Shown here: positions 47,770 to 57,901 of the stretch, piece by piece | Position numbering within the stretch: the first letter of the stretch is position 1 | How the letters are laid out: each line of letters begins with the position of its first letter | Source: Burkholderia sp. Bp9142 | Lineage (GTDB): Bacteria; Pseudomonadota; Gammaproteobacteria; Burkholderiales; Burkholderiaceae | DNA length: 64,000 nucleotides | Assembly (NCBI RefSeq): GCF_003853415.1 | Contig: NZ_QTPP01000003.1 | Coordinates: forward strand, 124,001-188,000 | Direction: 5' to 3' | Position numbers and translations under genes: made by a program | The notes under the pieces: generated by a model | Databases searched by the model: none | The model's input: the letters and a program-made list of their open reading frames with translations, nothing else | Told to the model about the DNA's origin: nothing

Positions 47770-48263
47770 TCTATGTGTTCGACACCAGTTCCATTCGATC
47801 ACTGCAACATTTCTATCCACGCGTGTTCCGGAGTATCTGGGATGGTATCGAAAAGCTTGTAGGCCAGCGGCGATTGATTTCTACGAGAGAGGTGTTGAAC
47901 GAGATCGAGCGACAGGCCGTGAGCGCCGATGTATTGGCGTGGGTGAAAGGCAATCGATCCCTGTTCACGACGCCAACCGCGAACGAACTGCGGTTCGTCG
48001 CAGTGATTTTGAAGATCAGGCATTTTCAGGCACTGATCGGGCAACAGCAGCGTCTCAAAGGCACACCGGTCGCCGATCCGTTTGTCATCGCCTGCGCCAG
48101 GGGCTGCCGAGGGACGGTCGTAACCGAAGAGGGGGGGCAGCGTGTGGGCGACGGGCTGGTGCCCAAGCCGCATGCTGCGAAGATACCCAACGTATGTGCG
48201 CATTTCGAGATTCCATGCATTGATCTCGAAGAGTTCATGCACCAGCAGGATTGGCGGTTCTGA
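47766..48263 (+). CDS. DUF4411 PIN-like ribonuclease (toxin-like)
   Basis: A 165-residue DUF4411 protein with a PIN-like fold: YVFDTSSI (Asp6), EVLNEIE (acidic residues 42-48), and TPVADPFVIACARG (Asp104), the spaced acidic residues that bind Mg in PIN ribonucleases. Its start overlaps the upstream XRE-IrrE stop (ATGA). The pair therefore looks like a type II toxin-antitoxin module with a ribonuclease toxin. Activity is inferred from the family; no target can be read from the sequence. Confidence 0.8.
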   Translation: MIYVFDTSSIRSLQHFYPRVFRSIWDGIEKLVGQRRLISTREVLNEIERQAVSADVLAWVKGNRSLFTTPTANELRFVAVILKIRHFQALIGQQQRLKGTPVADPFVIACARGCRGTVVTEEGGQRVGDGLVPKPHAAKIPNVCAHFEIPCIDLEEFMHQQDWRF

Positions 48264-48682
48264 TCCAACGAACATCAACTCACCCGGAACCGCTTTCCCC
48301 AACCGCGCGAGCACGCGCGTCTCGACCTCCGCCATCCGTAGCGCCTTCCGCACGCCGTCGATACCGTGTCGGAAGCCGAAATTCCTGTCGCGTGCTTGAG
48401 CGACCTGAACGTGGCGTGTAGTGCGCCGCCGAAGAACGTATGAAGTTTGACGTTCTCGGTTGAACAATCCGCTGATCAATCTGCCGCTGTCGACGCTGAA
48501 TCGGTGCGGTTTGCCGCAGCACTGATTCAGCATACGTTCCGAAGTGATTCGCGGGTGTATCCCACTGGTTTGGGATACGAATTTTTACCTAAGATGGAAG
48601 CAATCGTGCGCGTGATACGGTGCCGGCACGCGCATGGCAAGCAGGGGCAGCGCCGGGAACGACTGCAGCAGATGTTTCCATC
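48264..48682. other. Intergenic region with a 12-bp inverted repeat
   Basis: No gene supported. An imperfect inverted repeat (CTGAATCGGTGC and GCACTGATTCAG, one G-T pair) lies at 48496-48530. A minus-strand frame around 48280-48420 reads like protein (GIDGVRKALRMAEVETRVLARLG) and could be the remnant of a lost gene, but it has no start and continues antisense into the DUF4411 gene. Confidence 0.3.
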
Positions 48683-49390
48683 ATGGATGCGAGTGTGTGC
48701 GCGACGGCTGCGAGTCATGCAGCCGCATCGACGCCAGCGGGCGCGGCGGCAATCGCCGCGCGGACGGCGTCCGGCCGGTCGGGCCGAGTCGCCGCGTTGC
48801 GCCACGCGTTCATCGCAATCGTTTGCGTTCTGAGCGTTGTACCGGCCGTCCTCGCCGGGGCGCCTGTCGATACGGACGACCCGGTCGACACGGTGCAACT
48901 CGCCGCCGCCACGACCCTCGTCAATCCGACTAGTCCCGCCTTTTCATCACACGACTCCGCCGTGCGCCAGGTCGTGCTCGGCATCGTCAGTTTCACGCGC
49001 TGGCCGACGACGCCCGTTCGCCTGCATCTGTGCGTGACGGGGCGGCCCGACTACGCGGGCGACCTGACCGACCCGATGCAGGCCGGCTCGACCGTGCTCG
49101 ACGTGCAGCGCGTCCGCTTCGACGATGCCGCGCTCGGTATCGCCTGCGACGTCGTGTATCTCGGCACGCTGGGAAGCGACGAGCGCGCGCGGGTGCGAGC
49201 CGCGCTGGCCGGCCGCCCGGTGCTGACGATCGCCGAACACGATCCGTCCTGCACCGCGGGCGCGATGTTCTGCCTCACGGTCGAAGGCGAGCGCATCACG
49301 TTCGACATCAATCTCGACGCCGTCGCGCGCAGTGGCGTGCACGTGCATCCGAATGTGCTCAACCTCGCGCGGCGGCCGCTGACGCCATGA
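48683..49390 (+). CDS. yfiR: YfiR-family periplasmic repressor of a diguanylate cyclase (DUF4154)
   Basis: A 235-residue protein with an internal hydrophobic export signal at about 55-78 (FIAIVCVLSVVPAVLAGAP) after an Ala-rich N-terminus, then the DUF4154 core: AVRQVVLGIVSFTRWP, LHLCVTGRPDYAGDL, CDVVYLGTLGSDERARVRAAL, then VLTIAEHDPSC and GVHVHPNVLNLAR. YfiR holds the cyclase YfiN inactive from the periplasm. It overlaps the cyclase gene by ATGA. The start is uncertain because the N-terminal extension is long for the family. Confidence 0.85.
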   Translation: MDASVCATAASHAAASTPAGAAAIAARTASGRSGRVAALRHAFIAIVCVLSVVPAVLAGAPVDTDDPVDTVQLAAATTLVNPTSPAFSSHDSAVRQVVLGIVSFTRWPTTPVRLHLCVTGRPDYAGDLTDPMQAGSTVLDVQRVRFDDAALGIACDVVYLGTLGSDERARVRAALAGRPVLTIAEHDPSCTAGAMFCLTVEGERITFDINLDAVARSGVHVHPNVLNLARRPLTP

Positions 49391-50655
49391 CACGTTCCGC
49401 GCCCACCATTTCGTCTTCGCGTGTGCCGCGCCCGACGCTGCAAAGCGTGTTGCGCCGCGCGCATTTGCGCCTGGCCTTCGTCGCGGTTGCGATGGCCGCC
49501 GTGTCGCTGATCGTCGTCGCCGTGATCGCGCTGCGCGCCTATGCCGGCAACAACCTGACCCTGCTGGCCCGCTCGCTCGGTTATACGGTCGAGGCGGCGC
49601 TCGTGTTCGGCGACCGTGTCGCGGCGAACGAGGCGATCGCGATGATCGCCAACGAGGAGGACGTCGCGCAGGTCGTGGTCACTGATAGCAAGGGGCAGTT
49701 GTTCGCGACCTGGAAGCTGCCTGCCGGCGGCCGGATCGCCCGGCTCGAGCGCGGCGTCGCCGATCTCGCGCTGCCCGGGCCCGCGACCGTCCCGGTGATG
49801 CACGACGGCGTCATCGTCGGTCAGGTCATCGTGCGTGGCCGCGGACATCAGTTCTTCGGGTTCCTGCTCGGCGGCGTCGGCGGCATTCTCGGCTGCCTGG
49901 CCGTCAGCGTGCTCGGTGCGTACGTCAGCTCGAAGCGTCTGCTGCGCAACATCGTTGCGCCGCTGCGCGCGCTCGCCGGCGTCGCGCACGCCGTGCGGCG
50001 CGAGCGTGCGTTCGCGCGACGCGTCGAGCCAGCGGTGATCGCCGAGCTGAACCAGCTCGGCGACGACTTCAATGCGCTGCTCGACGAATTCGAAGACTGG
50101 CAGAACACGCTGCGCGACGAAAACGCGTCGCTCGAACACAAGGCGACGCACGACGCGCTCACGGGACTGCCCAATCGCGCGCAGTTCGAGTCGCGTCTGT
50201 CGCTGGCCCTCTGCGATGCCGTGGTGACGGGGCAGCGGGTCGCCGTCCTGTATCTCGACTGCGACCGCTTCAAGGAGATCAACGACTGCTTCGGGCACGA
50301 TGCCGGCGATGCGGTGCTGGTCGGTATCGCGGCGCGGTTGCGCACGCAGGTGCGCGAGACCGATCTGGTCGCGCGCCTGGGCGGCGATGAATTTGCGGTG
50401 ATGGTGACGGCTGTGCGCGAAGCGGACAGCGTGTGCCGGATCGCCGACGAGATCTTGTCCGGCATGGTGCCGTCGATCGAGCTGTCCGACGGACGCATGG
50501 TGGCCACCATGATGAGTGCCGGCGTTGCGCTGTATCCCGATCACGCGTCGGACGCGAGCGGCTTGCTGCGCGCGGCGGATGCCGCGATGTACCGCGCCAA
50601 GCGTGCGCGGCCGGGGTCGTGGCGGTTGGCGGAAGGCGTTGCCGGGCCGGTTTGA
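49387..50655 (+). CDS. yfiN: Membrane diguanylate cyclase (YfiN/TpbB-like)
   Basis: A 422-residue protein: membrane helix at about 32-52 (FVAVAMAAVSLIVVAVIAL), periplasmic domain with YTVEAALVFGDRVAANEAI, second helix at about 158-178 (FLLGGVGGILGCLAVSVLG), a HAMP-like segment and a GGDEF domain from about 255. The active site reads LGGDEFAV and the product-inhibition I-site RETD stands five residues before it. It makes cyclic-di-GMP, which promotes biofilm and represses motility. No EAL domain follows. It is flanked by yfiR and yfiB as in Pseudomonas. Confidence 0.92.
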   Translation: MTRSAPTISSSRVPRPTLQSVLRRAHLRLAFVAVAMAAVSLIVVAVIALRAYAGNNLTLLARSLGYTVEAALVFGDRVAANEAIAMIANEEDVAQVVVTDSKGQLFATWKLPAGGRIARLERGVADLALPGPATVPVMHDGVIVGQVIVRGRGHQFFGFLLGGVGGILGCLAVSVLGAYVSSKRLLRNIVAPLRALAGVAHAVRRERAFARRVEPAVIAELNQLGDDFNALLDEFEDWQNTLRDENASLEHKATHDALTGLPNRAQFESRLSLALCDAVVTGQRVAVLYLDCDRFKEINDCFGHDAGDAVLVGIAARLRTQVRETDLVARLGGDEFAVMVTAVREADSVCRIADEILSGMVPSIELSDGRMVATMMSAGVALYPDHASDASGLLRAADAAMYRAKRARPGSWRLAEGVAGPV

Positions 50656-50712
50656 GGTCCATCGTTTCGCGCTGCGGGCGAGGCAGCGGCGGCGGGATAA
50701 GGAGCGCACGCG

Positions 50713-51252
50713 ATGCGGGCGCGTACGAAGGGGTCGATGATGGAAAACTCGTTGCCAGTGAGCATTGGGAGGATGTGCGTCGGGAGCGCGGTGCTGCTGT
50801 GCTTGCTGCTTGGCGGGTGCAGTACGCCGCCGCCGCTTCATCGGGGGCTCACGCAGACGCAGGTCACGGCGCTGAAGTCGGCCGGGTTCCAGGAGACCGG
50901 GCAGGGGTTCGAGTTTGGGTCGAGCGGTCCGATCCTGTTCGATTTCGATCGGTATAACCTGAAGCCGGATGTGAGGCGGATTGTCGAGCGGATCGGGCGG
51001 ACGTTGAAGTCGGCGGGGATCAATGGGGTGCGGGTTTATGGGTACTCGGATGAGGAGGGGGCGGAGGCTTATGACCTGGAGTTGTCGAGGCGGCGGGCGG
51101 AGGTAGTGGCGATCGAGCTGGTGGATGTCGGGTTGGACGGGAAGCGGATTGCAGTTGTCGGGAAGGGGAAGCGCGATCCGGTGGGAGATAACCGGACGGT
51201 GGCGGGGAGGGCGCAGAATCGGCGGGCGGCGATCGTGGTTTCGCCAAGGTGA
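50713..51252 (+). CDS. yfiB: Outer-membrane OmpA-like lipoprotein (YfiB)
   Basis: A 179-residue lipoprotein: signal peptide with lipobox LLGGC (Cys36), then an OmpA C-terminal peptidoglycan-binding domain at about 60-178 (ILFDFDRYNLKPDVRRIVERIG, VYGYSDEEGAEAYDLELSRRRAEVV, in parts, and RRAAIVV). YfiB sequesters YfiR at the outer membrane and so releases YfiN. AAGGAG precedes the first ATG; AAGGGG precedes a second one eight codons later, so the start is not certain. Confidence 0.88.
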   Translation: MRARTKGSMMENSLPVSIGRMCVGSAVLLCLLLGGCSTPPPLHRGLTQTQVTALKSAGFQETGQGFEFGSSGPILFDFDRYNLKPDVRRIVERIGRTLKSAGINGVRVYGYSDEEGAEAYDLELSRRRAEVVAIELVDVGLDGKRIAVVGKGKRDPVGDNRTVAGRAQNRRAAIVVSPR

Positions 51253-51622
51253 GCGGGGCGTTGTCGCGGTGTGAGCGGGGGGCAGCTAGCAGGCAAGCTT
51301 GTCAGCTTGTACACGCAAACACGGATACTGGAATGTCTTGGTACGGCCATGACGATACATGTCCCGACATGACATGCGATCTGCGGCGACGCGGGTATCG
51401 CACAAGACGCAATCATTGACCCGCCGGCGGCTGATTCGCTTTCTATACTATTTACGTTGATCGAGTTATCAAGGGCATGCGTGCATCAACCACGCACACG
51501 TCCGACAAATCCCGGGGTAAACGAAAGCTGCACCGGCCGCAAACGCGAGTGGCCGGCCGGTGAAGTTCGACCCGTGCATGGACGGAGACACGGGGATGGG
51601 CTCCTTAACCATCGGAGGCAAT
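51253..51622. other. Intergenic region between yfiB and the GYD gene
   Basis: About 370 bp with no gene. AT-rich stretches near 51440-51460 (TTTCTATACTATTTACG) are the likely promoter of the GYD-domain gene. Confidence 0.3.
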
Positions 51623-51916
51623 ATGGCGACATACATCGTATTGATGAATTGGACTGACCAAGGTGCGCGATCCGTGAAAGACACGGTCCAGCGAGCGAAA
51701 GCGTTTCAGGAAGGGGCGCAGGCGATGGGCGTCACCGTCAGCGCGCTCAAATGGACGCTTGGGCCTTACGACATCGTCACGACACTCGATGCGCCCGACG
51801 ACGAAACCGTGACGCGGCTGGGACTGATGCTGGCGCAGTTAGGCAATGTTCGAACCGTCAGTATGCGTGCTTTCGGCGAAGCGGAAATGGAGACGATCGT
51901 CGGCGGCATGAAGTGA
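51623..51916 (+). CDS. GYD-domain protein
   Basis: A 97-residue protein consisting of a single GYD domain (YIVLMNWTDQGARSVKDTV, MGVTVSALKWTLGPYDIVTTLDAPDD, in parts, and VRTVSMRAFGEAEME). The fold is ferredoxin-like and the function is unknown; such proteins occur in small stress or metabolic operons. CGGAGG seven nt upstream decides the ATG, 21 codons inside the open frame. It is followed by a large inverted repeat that may end transcription. Confidence 0.82.
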   Translation: MATYIVLMNWTDQGARSVKDTVQRAKAFQEGAQAMGVTVSALKWTLGPYDIVTTLDAPDDETVTRLGLMLAQLGNVRTVSMRAFGEAEMETIVGGMK

Positions 51917-51932
51917 AGCCTTGACGCGCGAG

Positions 51933-51989
51933 ATGCAACCAGCCATCGACAGAGGGGAGACAGGTCTCTTGGAAGCCGGCTGGTTGCAT
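51933..51989. terminator. Large inverted repeat after the GYD gene
   Basis: ATGCAACCAGCC and GGCTGGTTGCAT form a 12-bp perfect stem separated by 33 nt that contain a smaller GAGAC/GTCTC repeat. It starts 17 nt after the GYD stop codon. There is no T-run, so it may be a 3' mRNA-stabilising stem or a factor-dependent end. Confidence 0.5.
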
Positions 51990-52012
51990 TCGCATCGAGG
52001 TGTCACGGGTCT

Positions 52013-52150
52013 ATAGTTCAACCGAGCACTGATCCGCTAGATGTGCTGGAGGGGTTCGCCGAGTTTGCAAGCTCAATGCTACATAGCCATTCGACGTCAT
52101 ACAGCAAGGCTTTTCAACAAGCAATGAGTGAGTTAAAAGCGTCGATGTAG
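52013..52150 (+). pseudogene. 3' remnant of an unidentified gene
   Basis: An in-frame stretch reading DPLDVLEGFAEFASSMLHSH, then STSYSKAFQQAMSELKASM and stop, looks like the genuine C-terminus of a helical protein by composition, but no start or upstream part exists. The 430 bp that follow (52151-52581) contain no gene I can support. Confidence 0.35.
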
Positions 52151-52581
52151 GTTTGAGCGTACTTTTTGGTATTAGGTCTTGTCAGGCACGGCGCAGGTAT
52201 TGCTGCTGCATCGTTGGGGTGACGGTTGCAGATGCTGCGGTGGGTTGCGTGCTCGTGTGACCGAGAAAAGTTGCTTTGGCAGCCCGAGTTTGCCAGCGGC
52301 CTGAACGGGACCGCTCGAAGTTCGCCATCCAGCCAGTTGTCGGCGATGGCGAGTGGCGGCTACCTATTGACGCCCGCGTAGCATCAACCGACAGTGCTCT
52401 CACGCTCCACCACGACCCTTGTCGCCACGAGATGAACGGCCGCTTTCGCGAAAGCTGCCCGGCAGAAGCGGTCGCTTGCGGCTGACGCCGCCGGCGACTA
52501 ACGGCCATGACGAGTCACTCGCTCGCTCTGCCGTTATGACACTCGGACGACGGCTCCATCCAGCAAACGGCCGTTCAACTG

Positions 52582-53088
52582 GCGAAGTCGAATGTTACTT
52601 CATCAGTCTTTGCGGCGATTGAAGTCCGCCAGCCCGATGGCGAGCTCGTCGGTATTGTCTGCCGGGCCAATCTGATTCGTGCGCTCGCAAGGGTGCCCGA
52701 GAAGACCATGCCGTCGGAAACGCCAGATGGCAGTGAGCTGCCCGACGCGGTGCTGACCGAGCTGCGCGAGTGGCCCTGGGCGTTGCCGCGGGAGAACGTC
52801 ATCATAAGCGACAGTGTCGTGCATCGTTGGGGTGTCATCGAATCTGAAGAAGCGCGCCGCGCGATCCTTACCACTGCGGAAGGCGTACCTTGCGTGAAGC
52901 GCGTCGAAATCCAGATCGAGCATCCGGGTATCATGCCGACTTACGTAGCTGAGACCGGTGGCGCGGACTCAACCTGTCGAAATCTCTCTCAATTTGTCGG
53001 AACATATCTGCGCCGCAGATTGCCACTGTTACCGCCCGCGGGTCTTTTCACCCAGTCTTGCTCTTGGAACGGTGAAAGCAGAAGTTAA
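52582..53088 (+). pseudogene. Truncated CBS-BON protein, paralogue of the gene at 57902
   Basis: The frame reads RQPDGELVGIVCRANLIRALA and later VVHRWGVIESEEARRAI and GVPCVKRVEIQIEHPGIMPTY. These match the end of the second CBS domain and the BON domain of the intact protein at 57902-58594 (DGELVGIVSRSNLIRALA, VAHLWGVIESEEEKHAI, GVKRVESHLVFPSVIPT). The first CBS domain and most of the second are missing, and the frame runs on beyond the natural C-terminus to 53088. It is a decayed duplicate. Confidence 0.75.
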
Positions 53089-53206
53089 GGAAGGCTAATT
53101 GTATTTCCGGGATTGTTCCCTATCCTTGAAAGTGATGGTACGTGCGCCCCAGGCGTAACCAAGCAGACAGAGCGCATGCGGCTCTATCCTTGTTTGCGAG
53201 GCGGCC

Positions 53207-54601
53207 ATGAACAACAACCCACGCATCGCCGCGTTCCGGCGCCTTCCCGCGTGCTGCGCCGGTTCCCTCATCGATTCACGGCGTCGCCGCCTCTTGCAGG
53301 CCGCGGCAGCCGCCGCGCTCGCCACCGGACTCGCCCCTTTGGTCCGTCCCCACCCCGCGCGGGCTGCCACGAAGCATACCCTCAGAATTCTTCAGTGGAA
53401 TCATTTCGTGCCGGGCTACGACAAGTGGTTCGACGGCACCTACGTGAAGGAGTGGGGTCAGCGCCACGATACCGAGGTCATCGTCGATCACGTCGGCATT
53501 CCGGCGCTGGCCACGCGTGCCGCCGCCGAGGTCTCGGCCCAGAAGGGGCACGATCTCTTCATGTTCCTCTCACCGCCTCCGGTGTACGAAGAGCAAGTGA
53601 TCGACCACCGCGAAATCTACGAAGAGTGCCAGCGCAGGCATGGCAAGCCGGTTGACCTGGCGGTGCGCAGCACCTACAACCCCAAGACCCGAAAGTACTT
53701 CGCGTTCTCCGACAGCTTCGTACCGGACCCCGTGAATTACCGCAAGGACTTGTGGGATGAAGCCGGTTTGCCGCCGCCGGACAGTTGGGACGACGTGCTG
53801 AACGCCGGGCGCAAGATCAAGCAGACAAAAGGCATTCCGGTGGGCATCGGCCTGTCGGCCGAACTGGATACCGCCATGGCCATGCGCACCATCCTCTACG
53901 CATTTGGCGGTTCCGTGCAGGACGCACACGGCAACGTGGTGTTGAATTCGCCCGGCACGCTGGAGTCGGTCAAGTACGTCCGGGCACTGTATCGCGACAC
54001 CATGACGCCGGAAGTGCTGGCGTGGGATCCCTCCTCGAACAACCGCGCCATGTTGGCGGGCAAGATTTCACTCTGCCTGAACGCCATTTCCATCACGCGC
54101 GAGGGCGAAAACAAGAACATTCCGGTCACACCCGACATCTGGCTGACGCAGGCCCTGCGCGGACCCGCGCAGCGCATCTGCCTGGAGCATGTGATGGACT
54201 GCTACGTGATCTGGAAATTCGCCGAGAACATTGCCGGCGCCAAGCAGTTCCTTGTGGACTATATCGACAACTTCCGCCAGGGCTTCATCGGCAGCGAGTT
54301 CTATAACTTCCCATGCTTCCCCAGCACCGTACCGGACCTCAAAAAAATGATCGAGGACGACCCCAAGGCCAAGCCACACGACAAGTACAAGGTGCTGGGC
54401 AACCTGATGGTGCAGGCCACCAATGTCGGCTATCCAGGTTATGCCAACGCCGCCATCGACGAAATCTTCAACACCTGGGTACTCAACACCATGTTTGCGA
54501 GGGCTGCAACCGGCGACGCCACGCCAGAAGACGCTATCCGCGACGCCGAGGCCGCCTGCAAGCGGATCTTCGCCAAATGGCAAGCCAGAGGGCTGGTGTA
54601 G
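53207..54601 (+). CDS. ABC importer, Tat-exported substrate-binding protein
   Basis: A 464-residue family 1 (UgpB/PotD-like) binding protein. The N-terminus has a Tat-type leader (SRRRRLLQAAAAAALATG at about 24-41), then LRILQWNHFVPGYDKWFD, LAFSDSFVPD-like hinge regions and a C-terminal domain. Tat export suggests that the protein folds before secretion. It heads a four-gene importer operon (binding protein, ATPase, two permeases). The ligand is not clear: the permeases are of the carbohydrate type, while WNHFVPGYDKW resembles binding proteins of uncharacterised importers near osmoprotectant genes. Confidence 0.85.
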   Translation: MNNNPRIAAFRRLPACCAGSLIDSRRRRLLQAAAAAALATGLAPLVRPHPARAATKHTLRILQWNHFVPGYDKWFDGTYVKEWGQRHDTEVIVDHVGIPALATRAAAEVSAQKGHDLFMFLSPPPVYEEQVIDHREIYEECQRRHGKPVDLAVRSTYNPKTRKYFAFSDSFVPDPVNYRKDLWDEAGLPPPDSWDDVLNAGRKIKQTKGIPVGIGLSAELDTAMAMRTILYAFGGSVQDAHGNVVLNSPGTLESVKYVRALYRDTMTPEVLAWDPSSNNRAMLAGKISLCLNAISITREGENKNIPVTPDIWLTQALRGPAQRICLEHVMDCYVIWKFAENIAGAKQFLVDYIDNFRQGFIGSEFYNFPCFPSTVPDLKKMIEDDPKAKPHDKYKVLGNLMVQATNVGYPGYANAAIDEIFNTWVLNTMFARAATGDATPEDAIRDAEAACKRIFAKWQARGLV

Positions 54602-54694
54602 ACGGCGGTCGACGGCCGCCGGCGCCGCAGGACGCCCGCAGTCCGCAGCGATTGACGCCACGCCCCTCACAGAACAAACACCACCCGGACCGCC

Positions 54695-55728
<1,034 letters not shown>

Positions 55729-55732
<4 letters not shown>

Positions 55733-56661
55733 ACGTGTCCCCAAGCTCCCCACCGACTTCGGGCCGCGGAATGGCGCACGCGCCGTGGGACGATCGCTGG
55801 CTGGGTCCCCTGATGCTGGCGCCCGCGCTCGTCTATATCGCGCTGTTGCTTGGCTTCCCGTTCCTGTTGTCGATCTGGTACAGCATGACCGATGTCACGG
55901 TCGGCAGTCAGGCGGCTCGATTTGTCGGGGCGGAGAACTTCCGGCACGTCGTGCAAAGTCCCCAGTTCTGGAAGTCGCTGGGCAATGCGCTGCTGTTCAC
56001 GCTGATTTCACAGGCGCTGGTGGTGGTGCTCGCGAAGATACTTGCGCTGGCGCTGGCGCGCGATTTTCCTGGCAAGTGGCTGGTGCGCCTCATGATCCTG
56101 CTGCCGTGGGTCGCGCCGATCTCGCTGGGGTCGATCGGCTGGCTATGGATTTTCGACCCGGTCTACAGCATCATCAACTGGACGTTGCGCGCGCTTGGCG
56201 TGGTCGGCCCCGGCGTGTGGCCGATATGGCTGGGCCAGCCCGATCTGGCGATGGCGTCGGTCATCGTGGTGGATGTCTGGCGGTTGCTTCCGCTCGCCAC
56301 CGTCATCATCCTGGCCGGCATGCAAGGCATCCCGCACGAACTGCACGACGCTGCTGCCATGGACGGCGCGGGCTTCTGGCGGCGGCTTTTCCGGATCGAC
56401 ATTCCGCTGTTGATGCCGGTGATGCTGGTGGCGCTGTTGTTCGGCATCGTCTTTACGTTGACCGACATGATCATCATCTACGTGCTCACGCGCGGTGGCC
56501 CCTACGATACGACCCAGGTGCTGGCCAGCCTGGCGTTTTTCACCGGCATCCAGGGCGGCGACCTGGCCGAAGGTGCGGCCATTTCGCTCTTCCTGTTTCC
56601 GTTGCTGGTGGCGGTGGTCGCGCTCCTGCTAACGGTGGCGCATCGCGCCGAGGTGGTCTGA
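55729..56661 (+). CDS. ABC importer permease 1 (MalF/UgpA type)
   Basis: A 310-residue permease with about six membrane helices (LMLAPALVYIALLLGFPFLLSI, NALLFTLISQALVVVLAKILAL) and the EAA-loop region HELHDAAAMDGAGFWRRLFRIDIPLLMPV (in parts), which docks on the ATPase. The start overlaps the ATPase stop, and the second permease gene begins two nt after its own stop. Confidence 0.9.
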
Positions 56662-56662
56662 C

Positions 56663-57550
56663 ATGCCTGTCGACTCGGCAACGGGAGGTTGGAAGGCCGC
56701 ATGGATAAGCGCGCGCTGGCGCGCGCGCGGTGCGCAACTCGCGGCATTTATGACGCTGGCCTCCTTTGCCGTGTTCTGCGCCTTTCCCTTCTACTGGATG
56801 CTGATTACCACCTTCAAGGACGTGCACGACCTGATCAATACGGCAAACAACCCGTTTCTGTTCAACCTGCCGCCCACGCTGGAGAATTTGCGCGTCCTGT
56901 TCCAGGAAACCCAGTATGTGCGCTGGCTCGTCAACACACTGCTGGTGGGCGTGGTGGTGGTGATCATCACGCTAGTGCTGGCCGTACCGGCCGGCTACAG
57001 CCTGGCGCGGCTCACCGGGCGGCGGGGGCGGCAACTGGCGGTCGCCATCTTCGTCACCTACCTGATCCCGCCCACCATCCTCTTCATCCCGTTTTCGCGC
57101 ATCATCGGCGCGCTAGGCCTACAGGATTCGCTGTGGTCGCTGGTGCTCGTGTACCCAAGCTTTACCGTGCCCTTCTGCAGTTGGCTGATGATGGGTTTTT
57201 TCAAAGCGGTACCTCGCGATATTGTAGAAGCCGCAATGATGGATGGCTTGAGTCACTTCGGCGCATTCCTGAAAGTTGTTGTGCCGCTTTCGTCTGCCGG
57301 TATCCTGACCGTCGTTATCTTCACCTTGACACTGGTGATGCAAGAGTTTGTCTATGCGCTCACGTTCATCACCAACTCTTCACAATACACCGTCAGTGTT
57401 GGCGTGCCGACCTTCCTGGTGCGCGGCGACGTCTACTTCTGGGGCTCGCTGATGGGCGCATGTCTTGTCGTCAGCCTGCCGGTCGCGCTGATCTACAACG
57501 TCTTCCTTGACCGCTTCGTGGCCGCTTTTACCGAAGGGGCTGTGAAGTAG
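56663..57550 (+). CDS. ABC importer permease 2 (MalG/UgpE type)
   Basis: A 295-residue permease, about six helices (FAVFCAFPFYWMLITTFKD, LLVGVVVVIITLVLAVPAGYSLARL), with the EAA-loop VPRDIVEAAMMDGLSHFGAFLKVVVPLSSAG (in parts). G+C and codon use shift slightly towards AT around 57200-57400 (TTTTTTCAAAGC, GAAAGTTGTTGTG), unlike the rest of the operon, which hints at a local recombination patch. Confidence 0.9.
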   Translation: MPVDSATGGWKAAWISARWRARGAQLAAFMTLASFAVFCAFPFYWMLITTFKDVHDLINTANNPFLFNLPPTLENLRVLFQETQYVRWLVNTLLVGVVVVIITLVLAVPAGYSLARLTGRRGRQLAVAIFVTYLIPPTILFIPFSRIIGALGLQDSLWSLVLVYPSFTVPFCSWLMMGFFKAVPRDIVEAAMMDGLSHFGAFLKVVVPLSSAGILTVVIFTLTLVMQEFVYALTFITNSSQYTVSVGVPTFLVRGDVYFWGSLMGACLVVSLPVALIYNVFLDRFVAAFTEGAVK

Positions 57551-57901
57551 CGGTGCCGAATGCTATTCGATGCGGCGCCTGGCACATCTCCCGACAGAGT
57601 TAACCTAAACTCAGTGCGTGACGCATTTCACAACAAGCTCGGGCGTGTCCCTGGAAGGGCCTGTTCACACTAATTGCAGACGTTGTCGAGGCACGGCGTG
57701 CGCAGACTTGCCGCCACGATCGCGTTGCGCAGCGAAGAGGACCTCGTCCGTCATGTGCCTAAATCGCTGACGGCGCGAGCCTTTGTAGAGTATCGGATTC
57801 ACGCGCCTCAGCACCGCGCGGCCCGCCGCCGGTGCGTCTGCCGAAATCACGCGACGGGTGCAACAAATGGGGGCCCGTCGCGATACGTTGAGGGAGCGAT
57901 C
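57551..57901. other. Intergenic region upstream of the CBS-BON gene
   Basis: About 350 bp without a gene. The open frame of the CBS-BON gene continues upstream to 57674, but that part reads like noncoding DNA and lacks a ribosome-binding site. A promoter is expected but not identified. Confidence 0.3.

Noticed and set aside
48280..48420. Protein-like minus-strand reading (GIDGVRKALRMAEVETRVLARLG)
   Set aside because: No start codon, ribosome-binding site or recognisable family, and it runs antisense into the DUF4411 gene; noted only as a possible remnant.
52182..52508. Minus-strand open frame between the two gene remnants
   Set aside because: Composition is that of a shadow frame, and no transposase or other domain signature is present.
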